A stretch of DNA of 5,839 nt, taken from contig WTJL01000106.1 of assembly GCA_011524845.1 (NCBI GenBank), positions 1 to 5,839 of the forward strand, given 5' to 3'. Below, piece by piece: positions 1-5,801 of the stretch. The notes under the pieces are model-generated. The model saw only the letters and a list, made by a program, of their open reading frames with translations, was not told the DNA's origin and ran no database searches. Source of the DNA: Flavobacteriales bacterium. Lineage in GTDB: Bacteria; Bacteroidota; Bacteroidia; Flavobacteriales_D; Sanyastnellaceae. Position 1 is the first letter of the stretch, and every line of letters starts with the position of its first letter. A program made the position numbers and the translations under genes.

Positions 1-5
1 TCCAT
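1..5 (-). CDS. rpsI: Start of probable rpsI (30S ribosomal protein S9), cut by window edge
   Basis: On the minus strand the rplM stop reads TAATGGA, so an ATG overlaps the TAA and is followed by GA, giving Met then Glu or Asp. Only five bases are present. In bacteria rplM is almost always followed by rpsI, and Bacteroidota S9 proteins commonly begin Met-Glu, which fits. The identification rests on gene order plus this start, not on protein similarity. If correct, the two genes overlap and are probably translationally coupled. Confidence 0.4.
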
Positions 6-454
6 TAGGCGTTCAATTGAAATGGCGTGGGTTGTTGAGCTTCGTGCTTGTGGTCGGGACCAACGTACACGTGCATGTTGCGGAAGATCTCGCGGCCAAG
101 GCGGTTCTTGGGGAGCATGCCACGAACGGCATCTTCCACCACCGCGTAAGGCTTGCGCTTCAACTGCTCTTCAGCAGTGCGCACGCGCTGACCCCCGGGG
201 TAACCCGTGTAGCGAACGTATTCTTTGGTTTGCATCTTGTTGCCGGTGAGCACAATCTTCTCCGCGTTCACAACCACCACGTAGTCGCCGCAATCGGCGT
301 GGGGGGTGAAGTTGGTCTTGTGCTTGCCGCGCAACAACGTGGCAATTTGTGAGGAGAGGCGACCCAAAGTTTGACCTTCGGCATCGACCAACCACCACTT
401 CTTGTCTGCGTTCTCCTTGTTGATGGAACGCGTTTTGTAGCTCAAAGTATCCAC
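5..454 (-). CDS. rplM: 50S ribosomal protein L13
   Basis: Structural protein of the large ribosomal subunit that binds 23S rRNA early in assembly. The 149-residue product has the usual family length. Visible hallmarks are WWLVDAEGQTLGRL (20-33), the RGKHKTNFTPHADCGD stretch (42-57), NAEKIVLTGNK (63-73), YTGYPGG (82-88) and the L13 signature around RGMLPKNRLGREIFRNMHVY (111-130), followed by PDHKHEAQQP. I chose the GTG at 452-454 because it gives the Bacteroidota-type N-terminus DTLSYKT. The reading frame stays open upstream to an ATG at 544, but those 30 extra residues are translated from the promoter and leader and do not resemble L13. No Shine-Dalgarno is visible, as is common in this phylum. 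It has its own promoter at 499-528 and probably leads an rplM-rpsI operon that continues off the left edge. Confidence 0.97.
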   Translation of the reverse strand: MDTLSYKTRSINKENADKKWWLVDAEGQTLGRLSSQIATLLRGKHKTNFTPHADCGDYVVVVNAEKIVLTGNKMQTKEYVRYTGYPGGQRVRTAEEQLKRKPYAVVEDAVRGMLPKNRLGREIFRNMHVYVGPDHKHEAQQPTPFQLNA

Positions 455-480
455 AGCGTACGGGTTGCGTAGTTGAGTTT

Positions 481-495
481 CCCCAAAATTTGGGG
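481..495 (-). promoter_or_regulatory. Hairpin in rplM 5' leader
   Basis: The 15 bases form an inverted repeat with arms CCCCAAA and TTTGGGG around one base, so as RNA about six base pairs with a three-base loop. It begins about 4-5 bases after the predicted -7 element, which puts it at the extreme 5' end of the rplM transcript, about 27 nt before the GTG. A 5'-terminal stem could protect the mRNA or act in ribosomal-protein autoregulation. L13 leaders are known in Firmicutes, but I cannot match this one to a known family. No T-run follows, so it is not an intrinsic terminator. Confidence 0.45.
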
Positions 496-498
496 GTG

Positions 499-528
499 CG
501 AAGATAGGAAACGATGTGGACAACCCAA
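499..528 (-). promoter_or_regulatory. Bacteroidota-type promoter for rplM
   Basis: On the minus strand TTG (528-526) is followed after 19 bases by TATCTTCG (506-499). The Bacteroidota primary sigma consensus is TTG then about 19-21 bases then TAnnTTTG, so the -7 element matches at all but one fixed position and the spacing is ideal. Transcription would start around 493-495 and give a leader of about 40 nt before the GTG at 454. It lies between the upstream envelope gene and rplM, so L13 does not depend on read-through. Confidence 0.7.
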
Positions 529-546
529 GCGTCTTCGTGGACAAAG

Positions 547-565
547 TTTCACGAACGCGATGAAA
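547..565 (-). terminator. Weak inverted repeat after the DUF2490-like gene
   Basis: Starting three bases past the TGA of the DUF2490-like gene, TTTCA and TGAAA face each other across nine bases, with one further G-T wobble pair. It sits where a terminator separating this operon from rplM would be expected, but the stem is short and AT-rich and no clear T-tract follows. I list it as a candidate only. Confidence 0.2.
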
Positions 566-568
566 TTC

Positions 569-1270
569 TCAGGAGGTGCGGTCGTCCTTCTTGCGCTTCT
601 TGACCTTTTTCAAGGCCAAATCGCACGACAAAAGTACCGTGTGTTCCGCAACATCTGGATGCGACTGGATGCCCGTTTGGAACTGGTACCCGAGGGTCAC
701 ATGCCTGCGCTTGGAGAGCTTCTTGTCCAACGACAGGCGTCCGCGAACCGCCGCGGGCTGCACGCCCCCTTCACGGCCCCAAAACGTCTCCACCGCTGGA
801 ATCAACTTCATGCCATCGGGCAAGTCGTGGGTCCACCTGGCCTGCAGCCGCCACCGCGCGCGGTCCCAGCTTCGCATCCACGGCCCACCGAATTGATGGC
901 GCGCCCTGATGCGCAGGCTGTGGTCGCCCACCTTGGTCCTCCATTTCAAGGACGTGGCCCATCGCCACGACGTGGTCCAACCGCCCTCCGGAGGCCAATC
1001 CCATCCCGTGCGCCATGTTCCGTCGACCGACCATCCCGACAGGCGGTCGAACGATCGTCCCACCCCGACGTCCACAATGCCTTCGCTCAAGTGCAGGGCT
1101 CCCGGCGACGTTCGGAGTTGTCCGGATGCAGACCAAGACCAATCATGGGGCAGGTTTTGGCCTGTGGACAACGCCACCCACGACTGAGGGCCTTGACCCC
1201 AGCCGCGAAGAGGCGCGAGCGTCGCCAGTCCCAACGCCAAAGCACACACCATGAGGGTCGACGTGCGCAA
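569..1270 (-). CDS. Probable DUF2490-family outer-membrane beta-barrel protein
   Basis: An exported 233-residue protein of unknown function. A signal peptide is visible: Arg2, a hydrophobic core about residues 6-20 (LMVCALALGLATLAP), and likely cleavage near GWG-Q at 25-26. The mature part alternates polar and aromatic residues in strands such as RARWRLQARWTHDL (137-150), KLIPAVETFWG (155-165), VRGRLSLDKKLSK (175-187) and HVTLGYQFQTG (190-200). This paired-strand pattern with a late KLSKRR..LGYQF block is what DUF2490 proteins of Bacteroidota show; those are treated as outer-membrane barrels without a known substrate. The start at 1270 is TTG. An in-frame ATG at 1252 would give 227 residues but lose the positive n-region, so I prefer TTG, moderately. 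It follows the lipoprotein stop by 3 nt, so the two are probably co-transcribed and coupled. Oddities are 17 Trp residues and a lysine-rich C-terminal tail (KKVKKRKK, 221-228) where barrels normally end in an aromatic strand. Confidence 0.65.
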   Translation of the reverse strand: MRTSTLMVCALALGLATLAPLRGWGQGPQSWVALSTGQNLPHDWSWSASGQLRTSPGALHLSEGIVDVGVGRSFDRLSGWSVDGTWRTGWDWPPEGGWTTSWRWATSLKWRTKVGDHSLRIRARHQFGGPWMRSWDRARWRLQARWTHDLPDGMKLIPAVETFWGREGGVQPAAVRGRLSLDKKLSKRRHVTLGYQFQTGIQSHPDVAEHTVLLSCDLALKKVKKRKKDDRTS

Positions 1271-1273
1271 CGT

Positions 1274-1687
1274 TCAGAGGTCTTTGAAAATGCGCAAGGT
1301 GTCCAACGTCACTGTCTCATTGGCGGAGGAAATGGTGACGTGTTGCACCACCGCCACGTCGCGCGTGGGGGTCACCCCTGACGTGTCCTCGCTGTACACG
1401 TAGACGGTGTAGTCGCCGGGACGAAGCCAAGGGAAGACAAAGTTCCCTTCGTGGTTGGTCTCCACGTTGTCGTCCGGGCCCACGTTGTCTCCATAGATCA
1501 GAAACACTTCTTGATCGGTGGCGGGGTACACCCCTTGCACAGACGCGGGATTCTCCAACACGAGGCGTTCTTCTTCCACCACGTGGCCCACAATGCTTGC
1601 GCGACCGCCTTCGCCAGGGGTTTGGACGCACGAGGCGCATGACACGGCAAAACACAAGGCAACGGTGTTGAAGGAAATTGGCTTCAT
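1274..1687 (-). CDS. Small lipoprotein with carboxypeptidase-regulatory/SdrD-B-like beta-sandwich domain
   Basis: A 137-residue predicted lipoprotein. From the ATG at 1687 it has Lys2, a hydrophobic stretch (VALCFAV, 9-15) and cysteines at 17 and 20, either of which could be lipidated (AVSC or CASC). The mature domain, about 29-132, reads like a Greek-key sandwich of the carboxypeptidase-D regulatory or SdrD-B type: ASIVGHVV (30-37), VFLIYGDN (61-68), then the diagnostic ETNHEGNFVFPWLRPGDYTV (76-95), YVYSE and a final VTLDTLRI. Such domains usually decorate surface or periplasmic proteins and carry no catalysis by themselves. The acidic loop GDNVGPDDN (66-74) might hold Ca2+, which is a guess. 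Two further in-frame ATGs lie upstream (1709-1711 and 1697-1699), but a -7 element overlaps that stretch, so I chose 1687. It is the first gene of a two-gene unit with the DUF2490-like gene. Confidence 0.75.
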   Translation of the reverse strand: MKPISFNTVALCFAVSCASCVQTPGEGGRASIVGHVVEEERLVLENPASVQGVYPATDQEVFLIYGDNVGPDDNVETNHEGNFVFPWLRPGDYTVYVYSEDTSGVTPTRDVAVVQHVTISSANETVTLDTLRIFKDL

Positions 1688-1692
1688 GAGCC

Positions 1693-1700
1693 CAAACATA
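1693..1700 (-). promoter_or_regulatory. -7 promoter element TATGTTTG for the lipoprotein/DUF2490 unit
   Basis: TATGTTTG matches every fixed position of the Bacteroidota -7 consensus TAnnTTTG. No TTG lies at the expected 19-21 base spacing upstream; that region on the minus strand reads GGCAAGTTAG. Only five bases separate the element from the ATG at 1687, so transcription would begin at or next to the start codon and the mRNA would be nearly leaderless. The absent -33 box lowers confidence. Confidence 0.5.
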
Positions 1701-1728
1701 CGCCGCCCCACGCGCTAACTTGCCGGCC

Positions 1729-2361
1729 ATGCACGCCTCGGACCACTTTTCGTCGCCACAAGGCCTCCCTGCGGGAGAAGGCCGCCTAGAAGTCGTGTGC
1801 GGCCCCATGTTCTCCGGCAAAACCGAAGAGCTCCTCCGTCGCATCCGCCGCGCCCACATCGCCAAGCTCCCCGTGGCGCTGTTCAAGCCTGCCACCGACA
1901 CGCGTTACGACAACGTCGAGGTTGTGAGCCACGACAAAAACGCCATGCCGTCCATTGTTGTGCCAAGCAGCCAGGCCCTGTGGGACCACATTCAAGCGTC
2001 CAGCCAGCGGCAGCCGGGACGGTCGGAAGGCTATTCCATTGTGGCGGTCGACGAGGCCCAATTCTTCGACGACAACCTCCCCAAGGTGTGCAACGACTTG
2101 GCCAACCAAGGCTACCGCGTCATCGTCGCGGGACTCGACCTGGACTACGAAGGGGTGCCGTTTGGCCCCATGCCGCAGTTGCTCGCGTTGGCCGAAGAGG
2201 TGACCAAGCTCCATGCCGTGTGCGTGGAAACGGGTCGCTCTGCCCATTTCTCTCACCGCATTGCCGGCGGAACCGATCAAGTGGAACTCGGAGCCCAAGA
2301 CCGTTACATCCCCCTTGCACGCCACGCGTACGTGGCCGCCAACCAAACAGCCGTGGAATGA
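1729..2361 (+). CDS. tdk: Thymidine kinase (type II, TK1-like)
   Basis: Cytosolic salvage enzyme phosphorylating thymidine to dTMP with ATP. The 210-residue product has family length. Visible are the P-loop GPMFSGKT (25-32) followed by EELLRRIRRA, the lid-proximal FKPATDTRY (52-60), SHDKNA (67-72), the Walker-B region with catalytic Glu in VDEAQFFDD (107-115, Glu109), the VIVAGLDLDYEGVPFGPMP block (131-149) and the C-terminal thymidine-binding lasso HAVCVETGRSAHFSHR (162-177). In classical family members four cysteines in two CxxC-like pairs bind a structural zinc. Here only Cys165 remains, and the second pair is replaced by ARHA at 197-200. Loss of part of the site is usual in Bacteroidota homologues. 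I chose ATG 1729; a TTG at 1720 would add three residues. Its stop overlaps the murF-alr start by ATGA, so the two form an operon. The gene diverges from the lipoprotein across 41 nt, and the only promoter-like string, TAACTTGC at 1716-1723, is a poor match. Confidence 0.95.
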   Translation: MHASDHFSSPQGLPAGEGRLEVVCGPMFSGKTEELLRRIRRAHIAKLPVALFKPATDTRYDNVEVVSHDKNAMPSIVVPSSQALWDHIQASSQRQPGRSEGYSIVAVDEAQFFDDNLPKVCNDLANQGYRVIVAGLDLDYEGVPFGPMPQLLALAEEVTKLHAVCVETGRSAHFSHRIAGGTDQVELGAQDRYIPLARHAYVAANQTAVE

Positions 2362-4886
2362 CCGGTCGCGGATGGGCCGTCGACACGTGGCGGGCCTGGT
2401 GCCAGTCCGAGGCCTCCTCTCAAGGAGGGGTCGCCTCCTTGCACGGCCCAGCCGACGGCATGGTTCGACACCTCAATGCCGACACGCGCACGTTGCGGCA
2501 ACCCAAGGAATCCGTCTTTTTTGCGTTGGCCGGCCCATGGCACGACGGTCATGCCTACCTCCAAACCGCCCATGACGCAGGGGTAAGGCGCTTTGTGGTG
2601 AGCCAACCCCAAAGCGAGGACGCTCTTGATTCATCCGATGTGCTCGTGGTCCCCGACGTGTTGAAGGCCATGCAGTCCATGGCGCGCACCCAACGTGACG
2701 CGTTCACGGGGCCCGTGCTGGGGGTGACGGGGAGCAACGGAAAAACCACCGTCAAAGAATGGATCGCTTCCCTCCTCCCCGAGCGGATTGCCGTCCATCG
2801 CAGCCCCCTCAGCCACAACAGCCAACTCGGCGTTCCGCTGAGCGTGTGGGCCCTCGACGCCCACCACGACATCGCCTTGATCGAGGCAGGACTGAGCCAT
2901 CCAGGCGACATGGCCCGTTTGGAAGCGTGCGTGGCCCCCACCGAAGGCGTGTTGACCCATTTGGGAGAGGCGCATCTCGGGAATTTTCGAGACGCCCACC
3001 ACCTCGCCAAGGAAAAGTGCACGTTGTTTCAAGACTGCACAAGGGTGTTCATGCCGGCGTTTTTGAAAGGCGCATGCGAACCTCACCTCCGCTGCCCGGT
3101 CGTGACCTGGGCCTTCAAAGGGGATGCTGAAGAAACACACGCGGCGCTCGTCGTGGACATGGCCCAAGGGCCAGCGCAGGTGAAGCTGATCTGGGAAGGA
3201 CGCGCCGCTGCCGCATCCCTTCCTTTCCACGACACCGCGTCGCTTCGCAACGCCTTCACCGCCGCCTTGGTCGCCCTGCACCACGGGGGCGAGCTTCAGC
3301 CGGTGGCCCGCGGACTGGAACGGCTTCAAACCCTGAGCGGTCGCCTCTCGCACACCAACCGTCCCCGTGGCGGTGTGCTGATCACGGACAACTGCAACCA
3401 CGACTTTGGGTCGCTGGAAGTGGCGTTGGGGGCGTTGGCGCGAAGCGTTGGGTCCAACCGACGGGTCGCCATTGTCGGCGACATCGCGCAAAGTGGACTG
3501 ACCGAGACCCAACGCGCCCAGCGCATGGGCGCACTTGTGGGCTCGTTGGACGTGACGGACGTGTGGGTTTGGGCTCCCACATGGTCCGACGCCTCCGCAG
3601 AAGCCATGGTGAGCGCGCTCCATGCCCAACCCAAAGGACCCGGTGTCACCATGGTGCATGTGCGAGAAACCGACCAATTGACGTCCTTGGCCCGTGACCT
3701 GAACGACGCCAACGTGCTGTTGAAAACGTCCTCCGACCACCCCATGGGTCCCGTCATTCAAGCGTTGGCCCCTGCCCGCCACGTCACCACCTTGACCATG
3801 AATTCCAGTGCGCTTGTGGACAACGTCCGCATGCTCAAAGCCCATGTGGGCGCCCATGGGGTCATTGCGGTTGTCAAAGGACTGGGCTACGGCACCGACC
3901 CCGTTGTCCTCGGCCGCCTGCTCGAAGCCCAAGGCGTGGACTGGCTGGCGGTGGCCTACGCCGACGAAGGCGTGGCCCTGAGAGAGGCGGGCATCCAGGC
4001 GCGCATCTTGGTGCTGAATCCCGACCCCGCCACGTTCGACACCATGCACGCCCTGCAACTCGAGCCCCAATTGGTGTCAACCACCCATGTCCAGATGGCC
4101 CAAGAATGGGCACTCGCGCACGGCGTCACCGATTGGCCAGTCCACCTGAAGCTCGACACAGGCATGCATCGTTTGGGGCTCGCACCAGAGGACGACGGCC
4201 ACGTGACCAACCTTCTCGACGGCCCTGAATTGACCTTGGCGTCCGTGATGACCCACCTCGCAGGGGCGGACGATCCCGGTTTGGACGGCGCCACGTTGCT
4301 GCAAATTCAATCGTTCATGGACCGTGTCCAAGCCCACTTCCAGGGCGTGCCTTGCCACGTGCTCAACTCCGCCGGAGCCACCCGCCTGCACGAAATGTTG
4401 ACCGCCGACCAACGGCGCGACCTGTCCCCCGTGCTGTCTCACCTTCGCGTGGGCCTTGCGATGTACGGCCTCGGAGTGGGGTCAGAGGCCCTCGGTCTTC
4501 AACCGGTGTTGAGCTTGCACACGTCTGTGGCCAAACTCGTGCACGTCCCAGCGGGGGAGGGCTCGGGTTATGGGCTGACGGACGCCGCCGACCACGACCG
4601 GTTGCTCGCGGTCCTTTCCGTGGGGTACGCCGACGGCTACCCGCGCAACCTCGGCAACGGACGAGGGCAGGTGTTTTGGAAAGGCCGGTTGCTTCCCACC
4701 GTAGGTCGGGTGTGCATGGACATGACCACCGTGGACGTCACCGGGCTTGATGTCCATCCCGGAGATCGCGTGACGTTGTGGGGGGCGAATCCGCGTTTGG
4801 ACGACGTCGCAGCACAAGCCAAGACCATCTCGTACGAACTCCTCGCGCGCATCGGCCCGCGCGTCCAGCGCGTCATCGAACGTTGA
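2358..4886 (+). CDS. murF-alr: Bifunctional MurF ligase / alanine racemase fusion
   Basis: An 842-residue cytoplasmic enzyme. The MurF half (1 to about 472) ligates D-Ala-D-Ala to UDP-MurNAc-tripeptide using ATP; the Alr half (about 475-842) makes D-Ala from L-Ala with PLP. MurF evidence: N-terminal LNADTRTL...ESVFFALAGPWHDGHAYL (39-68), P-loop GVTGSNGKTT (122-131), SHNSQLGVPLS (152-162), IEAGLSHPGDM (175-185), HLGEAHLGNF (201-210), LRNAFTAALVAL (296-307) and GDIAQSG (374-380). Alr evidence: PLP-lysine motif VVKGLGYG (505-512, Lys507), VAYADEG (532-538), LDTGMHRLGL (599-608), LRVGLAMYGL (696-705, Arg697), catalytic Tyr738 in GSGYG, GYADGYPR (756-763) and VGRVCMDMTTVDV (782-794). All recognisable Alr residues are intact. 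In the MurF C-terminal region, DNCNHDFGSL (344-353) replaces the usual D-S-Y-N-type motif and KTSSDHPM (456-463) replaces the usual KG-(A/S)-R. The frame is open upstream through tdk to 1797, but that part is tdk read out of frame. The ATG at 2358 overlaps the tdk stop, indicating coupling. Confidence 0.95.
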   Translation: MTGRGWAVDTWRAWCQSEASSQGGVASLHGPADGMVRHLNADTRTLRQPKESVFFALAGPWHDGHAYLQTAHDAGVRRFVVSQPQSEDALDSSDVLVVPDVLKAMQSMARTQRDAFTGPVLGVTGSNGKTTVKEWIASLLPERIAVHRSPLSHNSQLGVPLSVWALDAHHDIALIEAGLSHPGDMARLEACVAPTEGVLTHLGEAHLGNFRDAHHLAKEKCTLFQDCTRVFMPAFLKGACEPHLRCPVVTWAFKGDAEETHAALVVDMAQGPAQVKLIWEGRAAAASLPFHDTASLRNAFTAALVALHHGGELQPVARGLERLQTLSGRLSHTNRPRGGVLITDNCNHDFGSLEVALGALARSVGSNRRVAIVGDIAQSGLTETQRAQRMGALVGSLDVTDVWVWAPTWSDASAEAMVSALHAQPKGPGVTMVHVRETDQLTSLARDLNDANVLLKTSSDHPMGPVIQALAPARHVTTLTMNSSALVDNVRMLKAHVGAHGVIAVVKGLGYGTDPVVLGRLLEAQGVDWLAVAYADEGVALREAGIQARILVLNPDPATFDTMHALQLEPQLVSTTHVQMAQEWALAHGVTDWPVHLKLDTGMHRLGLAPEDDGHVTNLLDGPELTLASVMTHLAGADDPGLDGATLLQIQSFMDRVQAHFQGVPCHVLNSAGATRLHEMLTADQRRDLSPVLSHLRVGLAMYGLGVGSEALGLQPVLSLHTSVAKLVHVPAGEGSGYGLTDAADHDRLLAVLSVGYADGYPRNLGNGRGQVFWKGRLLPTVGRVCMDMTTVDVTGLDVHPGDRVTLWGANPRLDDVAAQAKTISYELLARIGPRVQRVIER

Positions 4887-4900
4887 CAACGCGTGTTAAC
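4882..4900 (+). terminator. Inverted repeat over the murF-alr stop codon
   Basis: GTTGACA and TGTTAAC face each other across ACGCG, giving seven pairs as RNA including one G-U. The left arm contains the TGA stop (4884-4886). It could slow or end transcription of the tdk-murF-alr unit before the next gene, which starts 81 nt later. The stem is AT-rich and no T-run follows directly (a short TTTCTATA comes 20 nt later), so it is not a textbook intrinsic terminator and might be chance. Confidence 0.25.
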
Positions 4901-4967
4901 GTCGGCACCGGAGCCTCAACTTTCTATACGCTCCCTCGTCCCACCCCCAAACCAATCTTACAATTTC

Positions 4968-5801
4968 ATGAAGTTCCAACACCTGTTCCTCGCCACCGCC
5001 CTGGTGGCAACTGCCCTGACCTCCTGCAACCGAGAGGACGCCCAAGGCTCTGAAACCCGAGCGCTGGCCGCGGACGAGTCTGTGGTTGATTTTGCCGATC
5101 GCCACCTCAGAGGCCCGGTCGATGCCCTCACCATGCGCCAAAGCGGCAACGGTCCATGTGGCTTGGACAGTCCTTATTTGCCCGAATGCGTCACCGTCAC
5201 GGACTCAGGAGAAGACGTCTACCCGAGAACGCTCACCTTGGATTTCGGAGAGGGGTGCACAGGCCCCGGAGGAGTGACCCGAAGCGGCATCATCGAGATC
5301 GTGCTCACCGGCGACATGTCCGACATCGGGTCCGTGCGCACCACAACGTTTGACAACTTCCAAGTCCACAACATGACCCTGACAGGAACGCGCATCTTCA
5401 CCAATGTGGGACCCAACGATGAAGAGAACCAAGCGATGTTTGGGCAAGATCATGCCATGACTCTCACTCGGAACAACCACACTGTCACGCGCACGTACGT
5501 CGGCACCCTCGCTTGGCTTGAAGGGTTTGACACCGAAGACTGCGATGACAACGTCGTCGAGCGAAACGGCGTGGCCACCCACGAAACCACGAGCGGTTGG
5601 GGCAGCTCCACCCGAACCCTTGACGCCGTCGTGCACAGTCGCCCCTGCGGCTACCCCATTTCAGGAACTGTCACCGTGGATCGACCTTTGCACGACATCG
5701 TCCTTGACTTTGGAGACGGCGAATGCGACAACCTCGCCACCATCACGCGAAACGGCAACACGTACACCCTCAACCTCGACACCCACGAGATTGACGGTTG
5801 A
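4968..5801 (+). CDS. Bacteroidota lipoprotein of unknown function with repeated DFG-x-G-C motif
   Basis: A 277-residue exported lipoprotein. The signal peptide is clear: Lys2, hydrophobic LFLATALVATAL (6-17), lipobox LTSC with lipidated Cys20, then the acidic NRED. The mature protein is Thr/Asn/Asp-rich and beta-strand-like. TLDFGEGCTGPGGVTRSG (90-107) recurs as VLDFGDGECDNLATITRNG (245-263): the same strand-turn-strand with a Cys after the FGxG and a TRxG six to seven residues later. Between them lie WLEGFDTEDCDDNVVERNG (183-201) and SRPCGYPISGTVTV (224-237). From memory, unnamed secreted proteins of Bacteroidota share this layout of DFG/DYG-G-C blocks and a late C-x-x-x-SG strand; no function is known to me. 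The cysteines after the signal peptide (64, 74, 97, 192, 227, 253) could form disulfides. I chose ATG 4968 because the frame upstream to 4893 adds only a non-signal stretch. It follows murF-alr by 81 nt, and I see no good promoter in that gap, so it may be a read-through gene or use a poorly matching promoter. Confidence 0.8.
   Translation: MKFQHLFLATALVATALTSCNREDAQGSETRALAADESVVDFADRHLRGPVDALTMRQSGNGPCGLDSPYLPECVTVTDSGEDVYPRTLTLDFGEGCTGPGGVTRSGIIEIVLTGDMSDIGSVRTTTFDNFQVHNMTLTGTRIFTNVGPNDEENQAMFGQDHAMTLTRNNHTVTRTYVGTLAWLEGFDTEDCDDNVVERNGVATHETTSGWGSSTRTLDAVVHSRPCGYPISGTVTVDRPLHDIVLDFGDGECDNLATITRNGNTYTLNLDTHEIDG

Noticed and set aside
473..1381. 302-codon plus-strand open frame opposite the DUF2490-like and lipoprotein genes
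   Set aside because: Arg/Pro/His-rich low-complexity translation with no signal or motif. The opposite strand carries a signal peptide and coherent beta-strand protein in each gene.
1716..1728. TAACTTGC before tdk as its -7 promoter element
   Set aside because: It has two mismatches to TAnnTTTG and no TTG at 19-21 bases upstream. The tdk promoter is probably nearby but I cannot place it.
1317..1901. Minus-strand open frame spanning the divergent promoter region
   Set aside because: It overlaps the lipoprotein gene in another frame, the promoter and the start of tdk. The product is Arg-rich without any family features.
1797..2357. Upstream extension of the murF-alr frame through tdk (would give a 1029-residue protein)
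   Set aside because: The extra 187 residues are tdk read in another frame, rich in Arg/Pro/His, with no resemblance to MurF. The ATG overlapping the tdk stop is the natural start and gives family length.
2631..4070. Long antisense open frame (479 codons) opposite murF-alr
   Set aside because: A shadow of a GC-rich gene with biased third positions. The composition (Gly, His, Gln, Val) is typical of antisense translation and no motif is recognisable.
4887..4967. A promoter for the last lipoprotein in the gap after murF-alr
   Set aside because: TATACGCT and TACAATTT are poor matches to TAnnTTTG, and no TTG lies at suitable spacing. Nothing can be called.
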